From assembly GCA_020091685.1 (NCBI GenBank), contig CM034608.1, forward strand, positions 3,777,590 through 3,841,589: DNA of 64,000 nucleotides, in the 5' to 3' direction. The position numbers were made by a program, and so were the translations under genes. Below are positions 11,640 through 22,945 of the stretch, piece after piece. Origin of the DNA: Lutjanus erythropterus (Eukaryota; Chordata; Actinopteri; Lutjaniformes; Lutjanidae). The notes under the pieces were generated by a model. The model was not told where the DNA came from and made no database searches. It saw nothing but the letters and a program-made list of their open reading frames with translations. Each line of letters opens with the position of its first letter. The stretch's first letter is position 1.

Positions 11640-13660
11640 TTTTGACTACATTCTATGTTTTTTTTCTTCCTTATTGTTAGTAATATGATCCCTCACTGGC
11701 TTCCCATTCACAAACACAGCCATTCATGTTTACCAGAATACAAATAAAACAGTATTTATTTATTTTGACCAGGTTTCAGTAGGCGACCACGACTGGGAAT
11801 CATACCTCAGGTCTCTGGAGAGGTGGCAGGATAGTTTAACTAGCTTATGATAGCAGTACTTCAGCTAATCAACTACTATCACACTAATGCACTGCCTAAT
11901 TAGCTAAGACTTAGTTGAATTAGCCAGGCTGGAGCTCAGAGTGTCGTGAAACAGAGAGGAGTGTTAAAGACCAGAATGCTAACTGTGTTTCAGTGACTTA
12001 AAGCTGCATTAATTAATTTTTTGATCACTTGGGGGCAGCAGAGAGAGCTGAAAACCCAACATAAGCTATAGCACTTCATTATCATGCCATTGGAGCTTTG
12101 TTGTGTCCACATGATGAATTTAAGTTCAATATCTACTCTCCTTTTAGGTCTGTTTTGGTCTCCACCAGCTCTAAATGTTCAGATCACGTAGCTGCAAGTG
12201 AGTTTATCCTGCCTGCTGCTGCTGGAAACAAAGTTTATTAGAGCTGTGAGAATCAACCAAATGGTAAATGTGTCAGCTAAAAGAGACAAAGAAGCACTTT
12301 CGTACAAAAGAGTATTAAGGGCAGGCATAAGAAAAAAGAAAATAGAGGGGAAGAAGTTTTTTTTCTCTTTTTTTAACATCTTGAGATTAAAACTGAAATG
12401 TTAAGAATGGATTTGAGGGGGAAAAAAGTAAAAATGTCTAGAATAGAAGTGAAATAGCATTTGGACTTCATTTTCAAAACTATACTTGAACTTCATTCTC
12501 GACAACCTCATCCTAAACTTTTTTACTTTACTTTTTTACTTCGACATTTCGGCTTTTGTGAAAGCAAAAAAAAGAAAAAACAACTTCCTCCTCTAATTAA
12601 TTTTTTTCTTATGCCCTGACACTTTATTCTAGATACACTGACTTTGTTCTTGAAATGCAGCGTTTTTTTGCTGATGCCTGGCCCTGATATTCTCATACTT
12701 TTGAGCTACAGAGTAGGACATATTTCTCTCTGAAGTGGACGCACCTGTACAGGTTTGTTGTAAGTAAACCTAAAGAAATGACAACTCTTATATCTTGAAT
12801 TTGTTTGATTAACATGACAGATGGTAAAAGCTAACGGTCAGGCTACCACAGCATCTGTGATGACTGAAGATGCTGCACAGATGAGTCACATACATCAGTC
12901 ACTGCTAATTAGAGCAAAACAACCACAACCCAAACAGAAAATATCTTTATGGGGAAATTGACATGCATTTATATTTTATTATTTTAGTTTTTATTTAGTG
13001 CACAGTCTTGTTTCATTTTATTCAATCATTTTTTCTTCTTTGTTGTAATTTTCAACCAATCAGGTGAGTGTTAGAGTGACAGAGCGGTTGATGGTGTGTA
13101 TACTTGGTGTGTATGTTCATGTGTTCATACATGAGTGAAAGACATTACCCCTCATCTCTCTCTCTCTCTGTTTTACAGTCTCCTCAGTCATCTCTCACTC
13201 GCTCTGCAGTGCAGTCTCTGCTAAATCCTGGTCTGGATCTGATCTGAAAGCTGGACCAGGATTTAAACCTCAGACTGCTGATGTGATGTCTGTCTCATCT
13301 CGTGATGTTTGTCTCTTTCATCTGTGCTCTTTTCTCTTCTTCCCTTCATTACTTTTCATCTAGCCATTCATCTTTTGCCTTTTCTCTCTCACAATCATGT
13401 TGGACGGCTGGTTTTTATTCCTCTATCACCCCTCCAGCCCACCCTTCTCCTCTTTTTATCTCTTTTATGTCATTGGTCAGAGAATGAGCCAGGATGGCCA
13501 AATTCAGCACAAGGATGTGGAAAAGAATGGCATGAAAAAAACTTATTCAGAAACACATCTGCGCTGTGTATTCATAGATTATACATCTTATTACAGATTC
13601 TGGATGAGTTCAGCTTCAAACAGTAAGATTGTGTGTGTGGCTTGAATCTATCTATCATCT
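11640..13660 (+). other. intronic sequence, mostly unremarkable
   Basis: A piece beginning aaagctgcattaattaattt near 12001 with cttgggggcagcagag resembles the start of a fish interspersed repeat. The rest shows no feature I can support, and the 60-105 residue open frames here look random. Confidence 0.5.
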
Positions 13661-13729
13661 AGCCTCTATCTATTTTTTTCAGTTCAAATAGCTTTATTTG
13701 CAAGAAAAATATGTTATTACCAGTGCAGT

Positions 13730-13950
13730 CTATATTAAATCTGTCTTTCTTTTTCTCTCTTCTCTTTTTTCATCTTGTCTTTCTCTTATAGTCTTGTCTT
13801 TATTTTGCACTTCATCCAGCTTTTCTTTTCCTTTCTTTTCTTTTCTCCTTCCTCCATCATTTTGCTTTCCCTGTCTTTCTTCCATTTTCCTTCTTTCCTT
13901 CCCTCCCTCCTTCATTTCTTGCTTCCCGCGTTTATTTCTTTCTATCTTTG
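13730..13950 (+). repeat. pyrimidine-rich tract
   Basis: C/T-biased sequence with tttctttt and ccttcctt words, adjoining the miniature element at 13952. Confidence 0.75.
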
Positions 13951-13951
13951 T

Positions 13952-14096
13952 TAGTAACACTTTATCCGAAGGTGTGTGCATAAGACTGTCATTACACTAC
14001 AGTCATAAACTTTCATAAAGCCTCCCTCATGTTCATGACAGGTATCATGACATGGTTATTACAGTCTCATGCACACGTGTTCAAATACAGTGGTAC
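13952..14096 (+). mobile_element. short inverted-terminal MITE, copy 1
   Basis: It starts agtaacactttatccgaagg and ends near caaatacagtggtac, an imperfect inverse of the start. The centre has ttcatgacaggtatcatgac. Related copies lie at 14130-14455, 15775-15895 and 16252-16401. Confidence 0.7.
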
Positions 14097-14129
14097 GTCT
14101 TTCGTTCTTTCATTCTTCTTTCGAGAGTT

Positions 14130-14455
14130 GATTTGAAGGGGTGTGCAGAAAACTACCTGTCTGTTATTACACTGCCGTAACCATGTTATGACATGAACTG
14201 TCATAATCATGAGGAGTCTTTATGTTTATGACTGCCTTTCATTAAGTTTCACTGGGTCAGTGTCAAATTGTCATAACAACAATAGTAATGGCTTGATTAA
14301 TGTCAAGTTGACATAACAAAGACATCTCAGACATTGTCACCTTTGCATTAAACATGACAAAAGTGACCCAATGGAAATTAATAATAATGGTCATAAATAT
14401 TCATAAAAAAAACTGTTCATGACATGGTTATGACAGTCTTATGAACACCCTTTTA
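14130..14455 (+). mobile_element. longer diverged relative of the 13952 MITE
   Basis: It carries gaaggggtgtgcaga at the left and gttatgacagtcttatgaac with cacccttttaaataaa at the right. The interior words gtcataac and catgacatggtta are shared with the short copies. Confidence 0.55.
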
Positions 14456-15560
14456 AATAAATAAATACATTTAAAAAATAAATCTTTCTTTCTTTTCCTC
14501 TCCCCCTTTTACCCTCCTCCCTCTTCCTCCCTTGTTTTCTTCCTTCTTTCTTTCATTGTTTCCTTCTGTTTCTTTCTGTCATTACTTCTTTTCTTGCACA
14601 CGTCTTTTGTTACTCTGTCCCTTGGTTCATTTTTGTTTATTCCATATGTCCTCAGGACTTTGATTATCCCCTCTCTTCTCTTTCTAATTGCTTCCTTTGC
14701 TTTTTAATTGTTTCTGTACTCCCTCCCGTCTGTATTTCCTTTCTTCTTCCCTTCCTTTCTTCCTCCTCTTTGAGCAGCTCAACCTTTAGGTTTAATTTGC
14801 GGCAGCAGCAGCTTGTCAGCCTGCTGTCTCTCTCTGAATATGATGGTGTTTTTATTGGAGCTCACGTTGCATTTTATCCTCCTGTTGTCAGTCCTCATAG
14901 AAACCACTCTCTGTCCTCACCTGTCCTGGTTTAATTTGATTTATCTCCCACACTGATGTGTCATGTCGTTCTACCATTCTTTTGTCTGATTGAATTGCTT
15001 CATGATGATTTGACAGTCAGACTTCTGTCGGATTGAGTCATTTGCTTCTGGACCAATTACACAACGCTGATTATGTGGAGTTATGATTAAATTGAAAATG
15101 AAATTGGTTGGTTGGTAATAGTGTTTACTTTCCTTGGTCCAGACCTCAGACGCTCTTAATAATGATCTTTCACTGGTCTGGGGTTCCCATCTAGACATGA
15201 CCTTTTCTCTTCTTCAGGAGAGTGTTAGGATGTTTTAATGAAATGAAAATCACTTCACTCTCTGTGTCTTGTGAGCAAACTGAATCTGCGTTAAGCGACA
15301 CAATCCATTGTTTGTCTGTGCCCTCTAGGACCACTTCAGTACTTACAAATCACTGTTGAAAACTCATCAGATTTATGATGTTTATTCACTGTAACAAAAA
15401 AAAGAAAGTTGAGAAATATCATAATTTCAAGGCAGCTACCATCACTAGATTTAGAACTATAACTAGATCTCGTAATGAAGTTTACTGAATAAAGTTTTGC
15501 TTCTATTTGGTTCTTGAAAATGAAATACTTGAAACTGAAAACATTAGACCAAAAACATCA
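14456..15560 (+). other. intronic sequence; pyrimidine-rich to about 14770, then unremarkable
   Basis: The first 300 bases are C/T-biased. The remainder has no splice-bounded open frame or repeat that I can define. Confidence 0.55.
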
Positions 15561-15774
15561 GACCAAAAAAGGTCTAAAGAGGAAAAGTAAATTATTTCAC
15601 CAAAACATAATTAGTTGACAGACCTTTCAAAACATAAGAGTTTGAAGTGGGAATAAAACTCAAATCAATTTAATTAAGTTCCTTTCCTTTCCTTTCCTTT
15701 CTCTTTCCTCCATCATTCTGCTCTCTCCTTTCTGTCTTCCATTTTTCTTCCTTCCTCCCTTCATTTGTCTTTCT

Positions 15775-15895
15775 TAGTAACATTTTTTCAAAGGGTTGCG
15801 CATAAGACTGTCATTACAGACAGTCATAAAGACTTCTTCATGTTCATGACAGGTGTCATGACATGGTTATGACAGTCTCATGCACACCCCTTCAG
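15775..15895 (+). mobile_element. short MITE, copy 2, right end lost
   Basis: It is the same element as 16252-16401 but stops at cacaccccttcag, missing the terminal aaataaagtgttac. Confidence 0.75.
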
Positions 15896-16251
15896 TTTTA
15901 GAAACCCAAAAAAGTGAAAATAAGACCATTAATCACATTCACTTGAATGAGTTCGGTCAATCTTTTTTTCTTTTTTGAGTGGGGGTATCTAAAAAAGAAA
16001 AGTAAATTATCTCAAATTAGCTGATAGACCTTTCAAAAAATAACAGTTTGAAGTGGGCACAAAACTAAAATCAGTTTAACTAATTTAATGTCCTTTCCTT
16101 TCCTTTCCTTTCCTCCTTCATCCCCCTTTATTTCTTCCATTTTCCTTCCATCCTTCTATCCATCCTCCCTTCCATCATTCCTTCCATCTGTCCTCCTTCC
16201 TTCCCTTCTTCCTTCCTCTCTTCCTTCCTTCATTTCTCTTTCTTTCTTTCT

Positions 16252-16401
16252 TAGTAATACTTTAGCCGAAGGGTTGTGCATAAGACAGTTATTAAAGTCA
16301 TAAACTTTCATAAAATCTCCTTCACAGGGCACCTGTTCATGACAGGTGTCATGACATGGTTATGACAGTCTCATGCACACCCCTTCAAATAAAGTGTTAC
16401 C
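16252..16401 (+). mobile_element. short MITE, copy 3, complete
   Basis: The left end agtaatactttagccgaagg and the right end ccccttcaaataaagtgtta are inverted repeats of about 30 bp with few mismatches. The centre is gacaggtgtcatgacatgg. It is non-coding and about 150 bp long. Confidence 0.8.
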
Positions 16402-16941
16402 TCTTTCTTTCTTCTTATCTTGAATCTTTTTTGTTTTAGAAGCCAAAAAATGTCTGTATTTTATTATTTGGGCCCTTGAAAATGAAATAGTTGAAATTGA
16501 AAATATTAAACCATTAGTCACGTTCTCTTGAATGAGTTCAGTCAATCATTTTCGTGTTCTAAAACTAGAGTTTTGTCAATTTTTTCATTTTTTATAGCAC
16601 TTATTATTTAGTGGTTTATTTAACAGAGACAGAGACATCAATAAACGCTGCTGCTAAATATGCCAGAGGCTGTAGTTAGATGTTAAAAGTCACCCTAAAA
16701 ATCTGAATAATTGCAAAATTATTCAACATTTATCATTCATAAGCATGCAGAACAATAACAAAAAGAAAAGAGAATATAAATGTTAATAGAAAAATTCATT
16801 CAAGCCACTCTTATCCTGCATTGTCAGGTACTATTTAAAATATGCAACACAGACACTCATAATAGAACACATGCAACAAATGAAAAGAAAGATATTAATG
16901 TTAATGGAAACCTGGACTAAAAACAACATTGTGCTGCATTG

Positions 16942-17370
16942 TTAGACACTAACTGAGACGTGCAAAGCAGAGGCACAGACATAAGAAGCGTGCACAGAAT
17001 ATAAAATACGCAAATCAGTCTGACGCAGCAAAACAGCAATAAAAGGCATGCGGGTACATGAGAGCAGAGTGGAGACAGACTGACTGAGGATAATCAGGTG
17101 CAACTGACTTTTAGCGTTGTCAGAGATGAGGGCTAGTAACCATTTCTTTAAATGAGCTGTAAATGAGCTGCATGTGTCCAGTTCTCTGATAGCTGCTGGG
17201 ATGGAGGTCCGTTCTAGTGCAGCTTTAACAGACAATGCAGACTGACTGAAAGCAATTTTCCTGAGTGGGATAATGTCGGTCCCGGCCAACACGGCCTCAA
17301 AACGATGCACGTATGACTGATGGGGAGCACCGGCAAACAGGCGTACCCACTGAGCGATTTGAGGGGCCAT
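16942..17370 (-). pseudogene. LINE reverse-transcriptase C-terminal fragment (degraded)
   Basis: The minus-strand frame contains IPLRKIAFSQSALSVKAALE, then SIPAAIREL and FTAHLKKWLL. This spacing resembles the region after the reverse-transcriptase domain of fish non-LTR retrotransposons, where one expects WNSLP followed by an IR and a FK..LK..L helix. The usual tryptophan before the IP is missing (Arg-Thr is present), consistent with decay. There is no catalytic YADD block, so only the 3' portion is present. Family assignment is inference. Confidence 0.5.
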
Positions 17371-17476
17371 GATGGGGGGGATGCCACCCCCCTCCTGTGA
17401 GCAAAATGACCAAAATGCTGCCCCATGTCAACCTGCCATCCACCCTCTCCACCCTTTAATAGCAGAGAGAGCTCAG

Positions 17477-18592
17477 CAGAGGTGGCAAAAGTACACACAC
17501 TCTGCACTTAGGTAGAGGTACTGATATTTGTGTAAAAAAAAATAAAAAGACTGATTCAACTTCTTTACTCAAGAATAAGTACAGGCTCTGAAATGTGCAG
17601 CTCTAACCAAACCTCAACTTTTCTCCGTGGTTGAGTCTTCTTCTCTGACTTTTATCTTGTTATGTCCTGTTATGTCTTTTATCTGGTTTTTGTCTTGTTA
17701 TGTCTTGTTACGTTGTTTTCATCTTCTTATGTACTGTTAGATCATTTTCATCTTATTTTGTCATCTTGTTGCGTCATATTTGTCTTGTTAGATCTTTTTT
17801 GTCATTTTCATCTTGTTAGGTCATATTTGTCTCGTTTGACCTTTTGTGTCATTTTGCCTTGTCTTATGTCATATAAGATAAGATAAAATTTATTGATCCC
17901 AAACCAGGGAAATTCACGTCACAGCAGCTCAAGCAGTACAGATAGAAAGGAGAGAGAATGACAGTAGGATACTTCTAAAAATAAAGATAAAGATAATAAA
18001 TAGAAAAATATATATGTATATATATTAGAATTTGAAAAAAGTATAAAATATAAAGTACTAAATCTGACAAGACTGTACATACAAGACTATTTACAATATA
18101 TACCCCTTCCACTTGTACATATGTGGAGAAAAATATTCATCTTGTTCCACCTTTTACATAATTTTCTCTTTATTTATTGTAAAATTATTTTCATCTTGCT
18201 GTCTTTTATGTCATCATCTTGTTACATCTTTTCCATAATTTTTGTCTTGTTTTCTCTTGTTCCGTCATTGTTGTTTTTTCCCTCATTTGTTATATATTGT
18301 TACTTTGTTTTCATCTTACGTCTTTAATGTCATTTACATTGTGGTGTGTCATTTTTGTCTCTGTACAACTTTTACGTGGATTTTATCTGATGGTTTTTTG
18401 TTTTTTTTTTACGTTATTTTCATCTCGAATTAACACTAAAGTAATGAGCCTGTTTTGAAAATTTAAGGAGTAGAAAGAACAGATATTTGTGTCAAATTGT
18501 AGAGAGTAAAGTAAAGTATGTAAAGAAAAAATCTGAAAAATCTACTTAAGTACAGTATCAAAGTATTTGTACTTAGTTACTTCCCATCTTTG
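17477..18592 (+). mobile_element. non-autonomous DNA element, copy A, with internal CTTGTTATGTC repeats
   Basis: The ends are cagaggtggcaaaagtac (left) and agttacttcccatctttg (right), inverted relative to each other. The interior has a degenerate array of ttcatcttgttatgtc and tttttgtcttgtta units (17635-17870 and 18130-18430), split by a LINE 3' end. A second copy in the opposite orientation occupies 33163-35202. No clear target duplication is visible. Confidence 0.7.
17870..18125 (-). mobile_element. LINE 3' end inserted in element copy A
   Basis: Read on the minus strand, it ends with aatttccctggtttgggat, then caataaattttatcttatc, the form of the 3' tail of Rex1/CR1-like fish LINEs (ggaaattc plus a short tandem tail). 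It interrupts the tttgtc array. The 5' limit is uncertain, and no coding part is present. Confidence 0.55.
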
Positions 18593-19318
18593 GAATGCAG
18601 AGTCTGTGGTGCTGAAGTAGCAGATGGTTAGTTAATCATGGGTGAATGAATCAAACCAGGTCCATCCCCTTTTTAAAAGTGAACAAATTACCTACCAGAC
18701 CTGACATATGACATGCAACATGGCGTAGGTTGTGTGGTAAAAATGTGTTTAACGTGTGCAACAGCAGTAGTTTGGTCAGGTTTAGGGAACAAATTAGGTT
18801 GACGAAGCATCAGGGTTTGGGTTAAAATAAGCATGTTTTGTGTATCACATAACATCAGTAACTTAACTTTGGATAAGTCAGTGTTAACTGTACGGTCACC
18901 GTCCCAGACCTAGCTAGCTGTCAGGCGCGTCTTGTACAGTTTGTTTACAGTAGCTGTCCAATTCCTTTTAAATGTGGCAGGCTGTAAAGTAACTTTTTTT
19001 GTATTGAGTGAATTAGCTTTTTGACAGTAACGTACAATGATGCTCCTGATATAGTTAGTAAGAATAAACCAACTCAATAACCAACAAGACCAAGTAGCTA
19101 AACTGCGCAAAATTAATAGGACATGTCAGCAACCCATACAGGTTTTGTGATTTGGTTCCTTTAAGATAAACTTTTATTTGAATAGTACTACGGTACTAGT
19201 ATTAGTACCGTTGACTATAATCTTTTGGCCAACTACCAAGGCCGTTTTGGCCCCTGAATGCACACACATCCTGTAACGTGTGTGAACAAGAAACCCATCT
19301 ATTCGCTTGTTTTTCTAG
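18593..19318 (+). other. intronic sequence; small perfect hairpin at 19191
   Basis: It contains a perfect inverted repeat, cggtacta-gtat-tagtaccg, at 19191-19210. Otherwise no feature is recognised. The last 18 bases (attcgcttgtttttctag) form a good acceptor for the open frame that follows. Confidence 0.6.
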
Positions 19319-19677
19319 TGAGGACGGGCTGATTTATAACAATGTCACCTCCTCTCCTCTCGTCATAATTCCTACAGCCACTCGAGAGCTTGTGTCACTT
19401 GAATACAAACAGAAGTTGTTTGAGGGCACTTGCGGAAAAACGACTGATGCTGTCATTTTTCCCCGAGAGGACGGTCTCAAGGTCGCCTTGGTGATCGGGG
19501 ATGCTATCGGTCCCAATCAGCCACAGAATGGGAGAAACGGCAGTCAGATGAAGGAAATCAGACAGTGTTTCGTTTGTCGAACATCTAGTAATGTCGGGGT
19601 GGAACTATATGTTGAAAAGTGGAAATCACACCCTTGCGTGATGGACAATGGAGACACATTTGCAGAAATGTATCAGT
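19319..19677 (+). CDS. unidentified exon-like open reading frame
   Basis: An open frame runs from 19278 to 19685 (135 codons, no ATG at the start). Within it, a strong acceptor (cttgtttttctag) ends at 19318 and a strong donor (gtgagt) starts at 19678, so the frame looks like an internal exon of about 119 residues entering in phase 2 and leaving in phase 1. Composition is mixed and protein-like, with five cysteines (one GTC, CFVC, HPC, YQC) and segments such as KVALVIGDAIGPN and ELYVEKWKSHPCVMDN. It is not simple repeat, and CpG is denser than in the flanks. Its phases do not match the phase-1 dcc intron, and the dcc phase meets a stop within a few codons. It could be an exon of a nested gene, a piece of a transposon protein, or chance. 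I do not recognise the family. Confidence 0.4.
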
Positions 19678-19689
19678 GTGAGTGAGAGT

Positions 19690-21380
19690 GAGAAGTTTTC
19701 TTCTTTCAAACTTGTAAGTTGATGGTTTTTACATGACTCCATCACGCATATCTGCTCACAGCCGTAACAGCTCCTCTTGTTGTGTGTTGTTGTTGTTCCC
19801 CGGGTGGTTCATGTATGTGTATGCACTGTATCTGTTGTGTTGGTTTCAGTGTTTGATCTCAGTCCTGAGGGAGCCCAAACTGGGTCACAGTGTGTGTCAG
19901 TCACACGCCGTCCAGTCCCTGTCCTTTGTTCCATACTGATGCTTCTCTTCTTTCTTCTTTCTCTTTCTTCTTCTGTTCTTCACCGTGTGTACTGTGTGTC
20001 TTCTTTGATCAGATATACTTCCTGTTTAAATCATGATTCTGACTGTTATACTGTTTCATGTAGTTTTTGTATAACTTCTAGTTCAGACAACTAATATTTG
20101 AGAAGTAAGTATACAATAAACAGAAAGAAAAGAGAATATTTGGGAGCTGAACAGAGGAGATGATTAGATGAAATTAGAAGAGGGAGAAGAAGATGATAAT
20201 GACAGGAACTCATAGACTGATTTTTGATTTGCTAATTTCCAATCTAAAGGATAAACTTTTACTGTAATCAATCATAAAATGACCACAATCAAAGATCAAG
20301 GAAACATGTTAAGTTGAGATACTCACTTCACTTGACATGAACGCTACAGCTGGGCCAAATTAACTGTTTTGTGTGTAAAAGTCTGTTTATGAGTTGTTAG
20401 AAATCATTATTAGTCTTGTAGAAGGCATAGATGTTTATAACTGGTAAATTGAGCAAAATGTTAATGGAGTTTGTCAGGCAGTGAGACAGGCAGCCACTTA
20501 ACTCATCACCTAGCGTGTGATATTTCAGAGCAGTGGGCCTTTGATTCCAGAATAACAGGCTTAACTTTACATTGACAGACAGTTGACAGTTATAAAGAGT
20601 TGATCAACTTACAGGAGAGGACTCGTCACCACTTGTTATTGTCAATTCATGAGGTTACACGCGTCTGCCTGTCTCAGCCGTGTCTGGGAAGGAGGGGGCA
20701 GGGGGGAAAACAGTTCGCCTCAACCACAGATCATATATTAAACAGGATTTCAACCTATTTAATTTACAGTCTGTGGCTCCAAGTCGCTACATGTCCTGTG
20801 AGAGGGAACTCATGTTTGTGCAGGAGAGCAGAGAGAAAGAGGTTTTTAAGTCTCTATGTGTTCAGCTTTCAGTACTTTTGCAGCTTCTCTGTGGTTTCTC
20901 TTCTGCGTTGTTGTTTGTACTTTCAGGTATCTGCTTTATTTTACTGGTTCATGCTCACTTTTATCCGTATAAGAATTATGTCATGTTACTTCTGATGAAA
21001 ACCAAACATTTCCTGATTTAGCTTCTACATTATAAAAGCTTTTGAATAACAATGGGACGTTTATAGTGAATAACATAAAAGAAATTAACTGTTTATTTGC
21101 TGTTTTATAGCCGCTCCACTCAAGCCTAGCTGGTCTTCAGTTAGAAGACACACCTTCAAGCAGGTAGCTCTGTTGTAATGGGCATGCAGACCCCTCTTGT
21201 GTTGATAGCTGATGTGTCAAACCAGGCCAGCACATATTTATGGAAAGGTGGCAATCCAATAGTAATCCAGTGATAGCTGCTGGTGCAGCATGGGTACACT
21301 GGACACAGGAAATGCTAACAGCTAGTTCAGCATACTTTTAATGTTGCCAAACAACTTCTAAGGCAAATCAGTGAAGAAAA
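19690..21380 (+). other. intronic sequence with no recognised feature
   Basis: Open frames of 105-131 codons (19777, 20600, 20680) are rich in Leu, Ser, Phe and Cys and lack any recognisable domain. I treat them as chance. Confidence 0.55.
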
Positions 21381-21385
21381 ACAAA

Positions 21386-21944
21386 TTAAAGGGACATTTT
21401 TTCCCCTTTACCTGTGGTGCTGTTTATCCATTTAGATAGTTTTGGTGTGAGTTGCAGAGTTTTTGAAATATTGGCTGTAGAGATGTCTGCCTTCTCTCCA
21501 GTATAATGGAACTGAAAGGCCCTCAGCTTTTTGGTGCTAAAAATGCCAACAAGATATATTTGAAAAACTTGACTGCAATGTCTCTCTTCCTTCAATCATG
21601 ACCCAGTTACTCAAGATGATCCACAGTCTTTGTTGTGAGCAATTCCATATAGGAACTACTTTCTTTTCCACCAGAAAGAAAGTAGAACTTCAGAACTATT
21701 AGTTCTGTGGATTATGGATTATCTTGAGTAACTAGATCATGATTTCTGCAAAGAGACACTGGTTTTGACTTTTTAAAATGCATTTTCTTGGAGCTTTTAG
21801 CATCATTGGAGAGAAGGCAGACATCCCTACAGCCAATATCTCCAAAACTCTGCAACTCACACCAGAACTATTTAGATAAATAAATAGCACTACAGGCCAG
21901 GGGAAAAATGTGCATTTTGATTTTTAAGTGAAATGTCCCTTTAA
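21386..21944. mobile_element. TTAA-bounded fold-back element, copy 1 (complete)
   Basis: It starts TTAAAGGGACATTTTTTCCC and ends with aaatgtccctttaa, with TTAA at both edges as in piggyBac-type insertions. The two halves are inverted copies over about 270 bp; for example tggtgtgagttgcagagttt on the left pairs with aaactctgcaactcacacca on the right. Non-coding. Relatives are at 27241 and 57174. Confidence 0.88.
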
Positions 21945-22094
21945 CAAACCAATGTTGATATAATAAGACAAATTTATGTTTCTTTTTCTTCCATTTTTCT
22001 CTTCTTCTCCTTTGATATTTAGTTCTTACTTCTTTCTATTCTTCCCATGCCCTCTTCATCTGTTTTAACGCTGCTAATGGCAGTAAGGTGACAT

Positions 22095-22465
22095 CTGCAG
22101 AGAGAAAGAAAGAGAGAGATAGTCATCCCAGATCATTTTCGGGGCTGCTGGGAGAGAAGAGGTAGAGGATCAGGATGGATGGAGAGAGAGGGGGGAGAGG
22201 GAAGGCGGGGTAGGAGGAGGAGGAAGAAAAGAGAATAATAAAAGTGAGAGAGGAGAAGAGATAAAATGAAATCGCCCAGCACAGTTCTGTCTGCGGAGGC
22301 TGGAAGAGAGAGGAGAGATGGAGGGAGGATATGGATGGATGGAGGGAGAGAGAGAGAGAGAGACAGAGAAGAAGGGGGAAGAGAGAGAGTGAGAGATGGG
22401 AGGGTCAAGCGAAGGGCAGGACGCGTGAGAGGGAGAGGTGGAGAGAGAGAGGAGGAAGTGTGTCA
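22095..22465 (+). repeat. purine-rich GA tract
   Basis: G/A-biased with gagagaga, ggatggatgg and gggagag words. It gives spurious Arg/Glu/Gly frames on + and Ser/Leu/Pro frames on -. Confidence 0.85.
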
Positions 22466-22514
22466 GCCATGACAGATTTGTATTCCACAGTGAGCGTCTG
22501 ACCTTAGCAAACCC

Positions 22515-22515
22515 A

Positions 22516-22556
<41 letters not shown>

Positions 22557-22617
22557 CACACACCTTATCTCTCACACACAGAGAAATGCTTTTACTCCGT
22601 CACCTCCGCTCTCTCTC

Positions 22618-22654
<37 letters not shown>

Positions 22655-22899
22655 TACTATACCCCCACTCGATAACAGGAGTGTGTGTGTGTGTGTGTGT
22701 GTGTGTAGGAGGGTGGGGGTATGGGAGTCTCTGTCTGTTGCCATGGTGATGGTAGCCTCCTCTCCTCTCCCATCCTCTATCCAACGAGGACCAGTTGAGT
22801 GTGTGTGTGTGTGTGTAAGTGTGTGTGTGTGAGAGACAGGTAGAGATACATATTAAGTATTTGCCTGAGAGCGAAAGAAAGAAGACCTGTGTATGTGTA

Positions 22900-22940
<41 letters not shown>

Positions 22941-22945
22941 TTTGA
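22515..22945 (+). repeat. cluster of CA arrays followed by GT arrays
   Basis: Two CA runs (about 22515-22563 and 22624-22653) are followed by GT runs (about 22680-22707, 22797-22832 and 22896-22940). The arrangement is inverted and could fold. No gene is present, despite long open frames. Confidence 0.93.

Larger units (their letters stand above)
15565..16560 (+). repeat. tandem duplication of a 0.4-0.5-kb block that includes a MITE
   Basis: Two adjacent blocks share the same order: gaaaagtaaatt, gacctttcaaaa, agtttgaagtggg, a cctttcctttcc tract, the agtaa...cataagac MITE, then ttgaatgagttc. Equivalent points are 15621 and 16027 (406 bp apart) and 15775 and 16252 (477 bp apart). The difference comes from the length of the pyrimidine tract. 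Confidence 0.8.

Noticed and set aside
17494..18460. possible coding frames in the CTTGTTATGTC array
   Set aside because: The Phe/Leu/Cys-rich frames follow a degenerate tandem repeat inside a mobile element.
20600..21021. 131- and 113-codon overlapping frames
   Set aside because: Two different frames are open over the same bases, neither has splice signals or a domain, and the hydrophobic tail comes from T-rich sequence.
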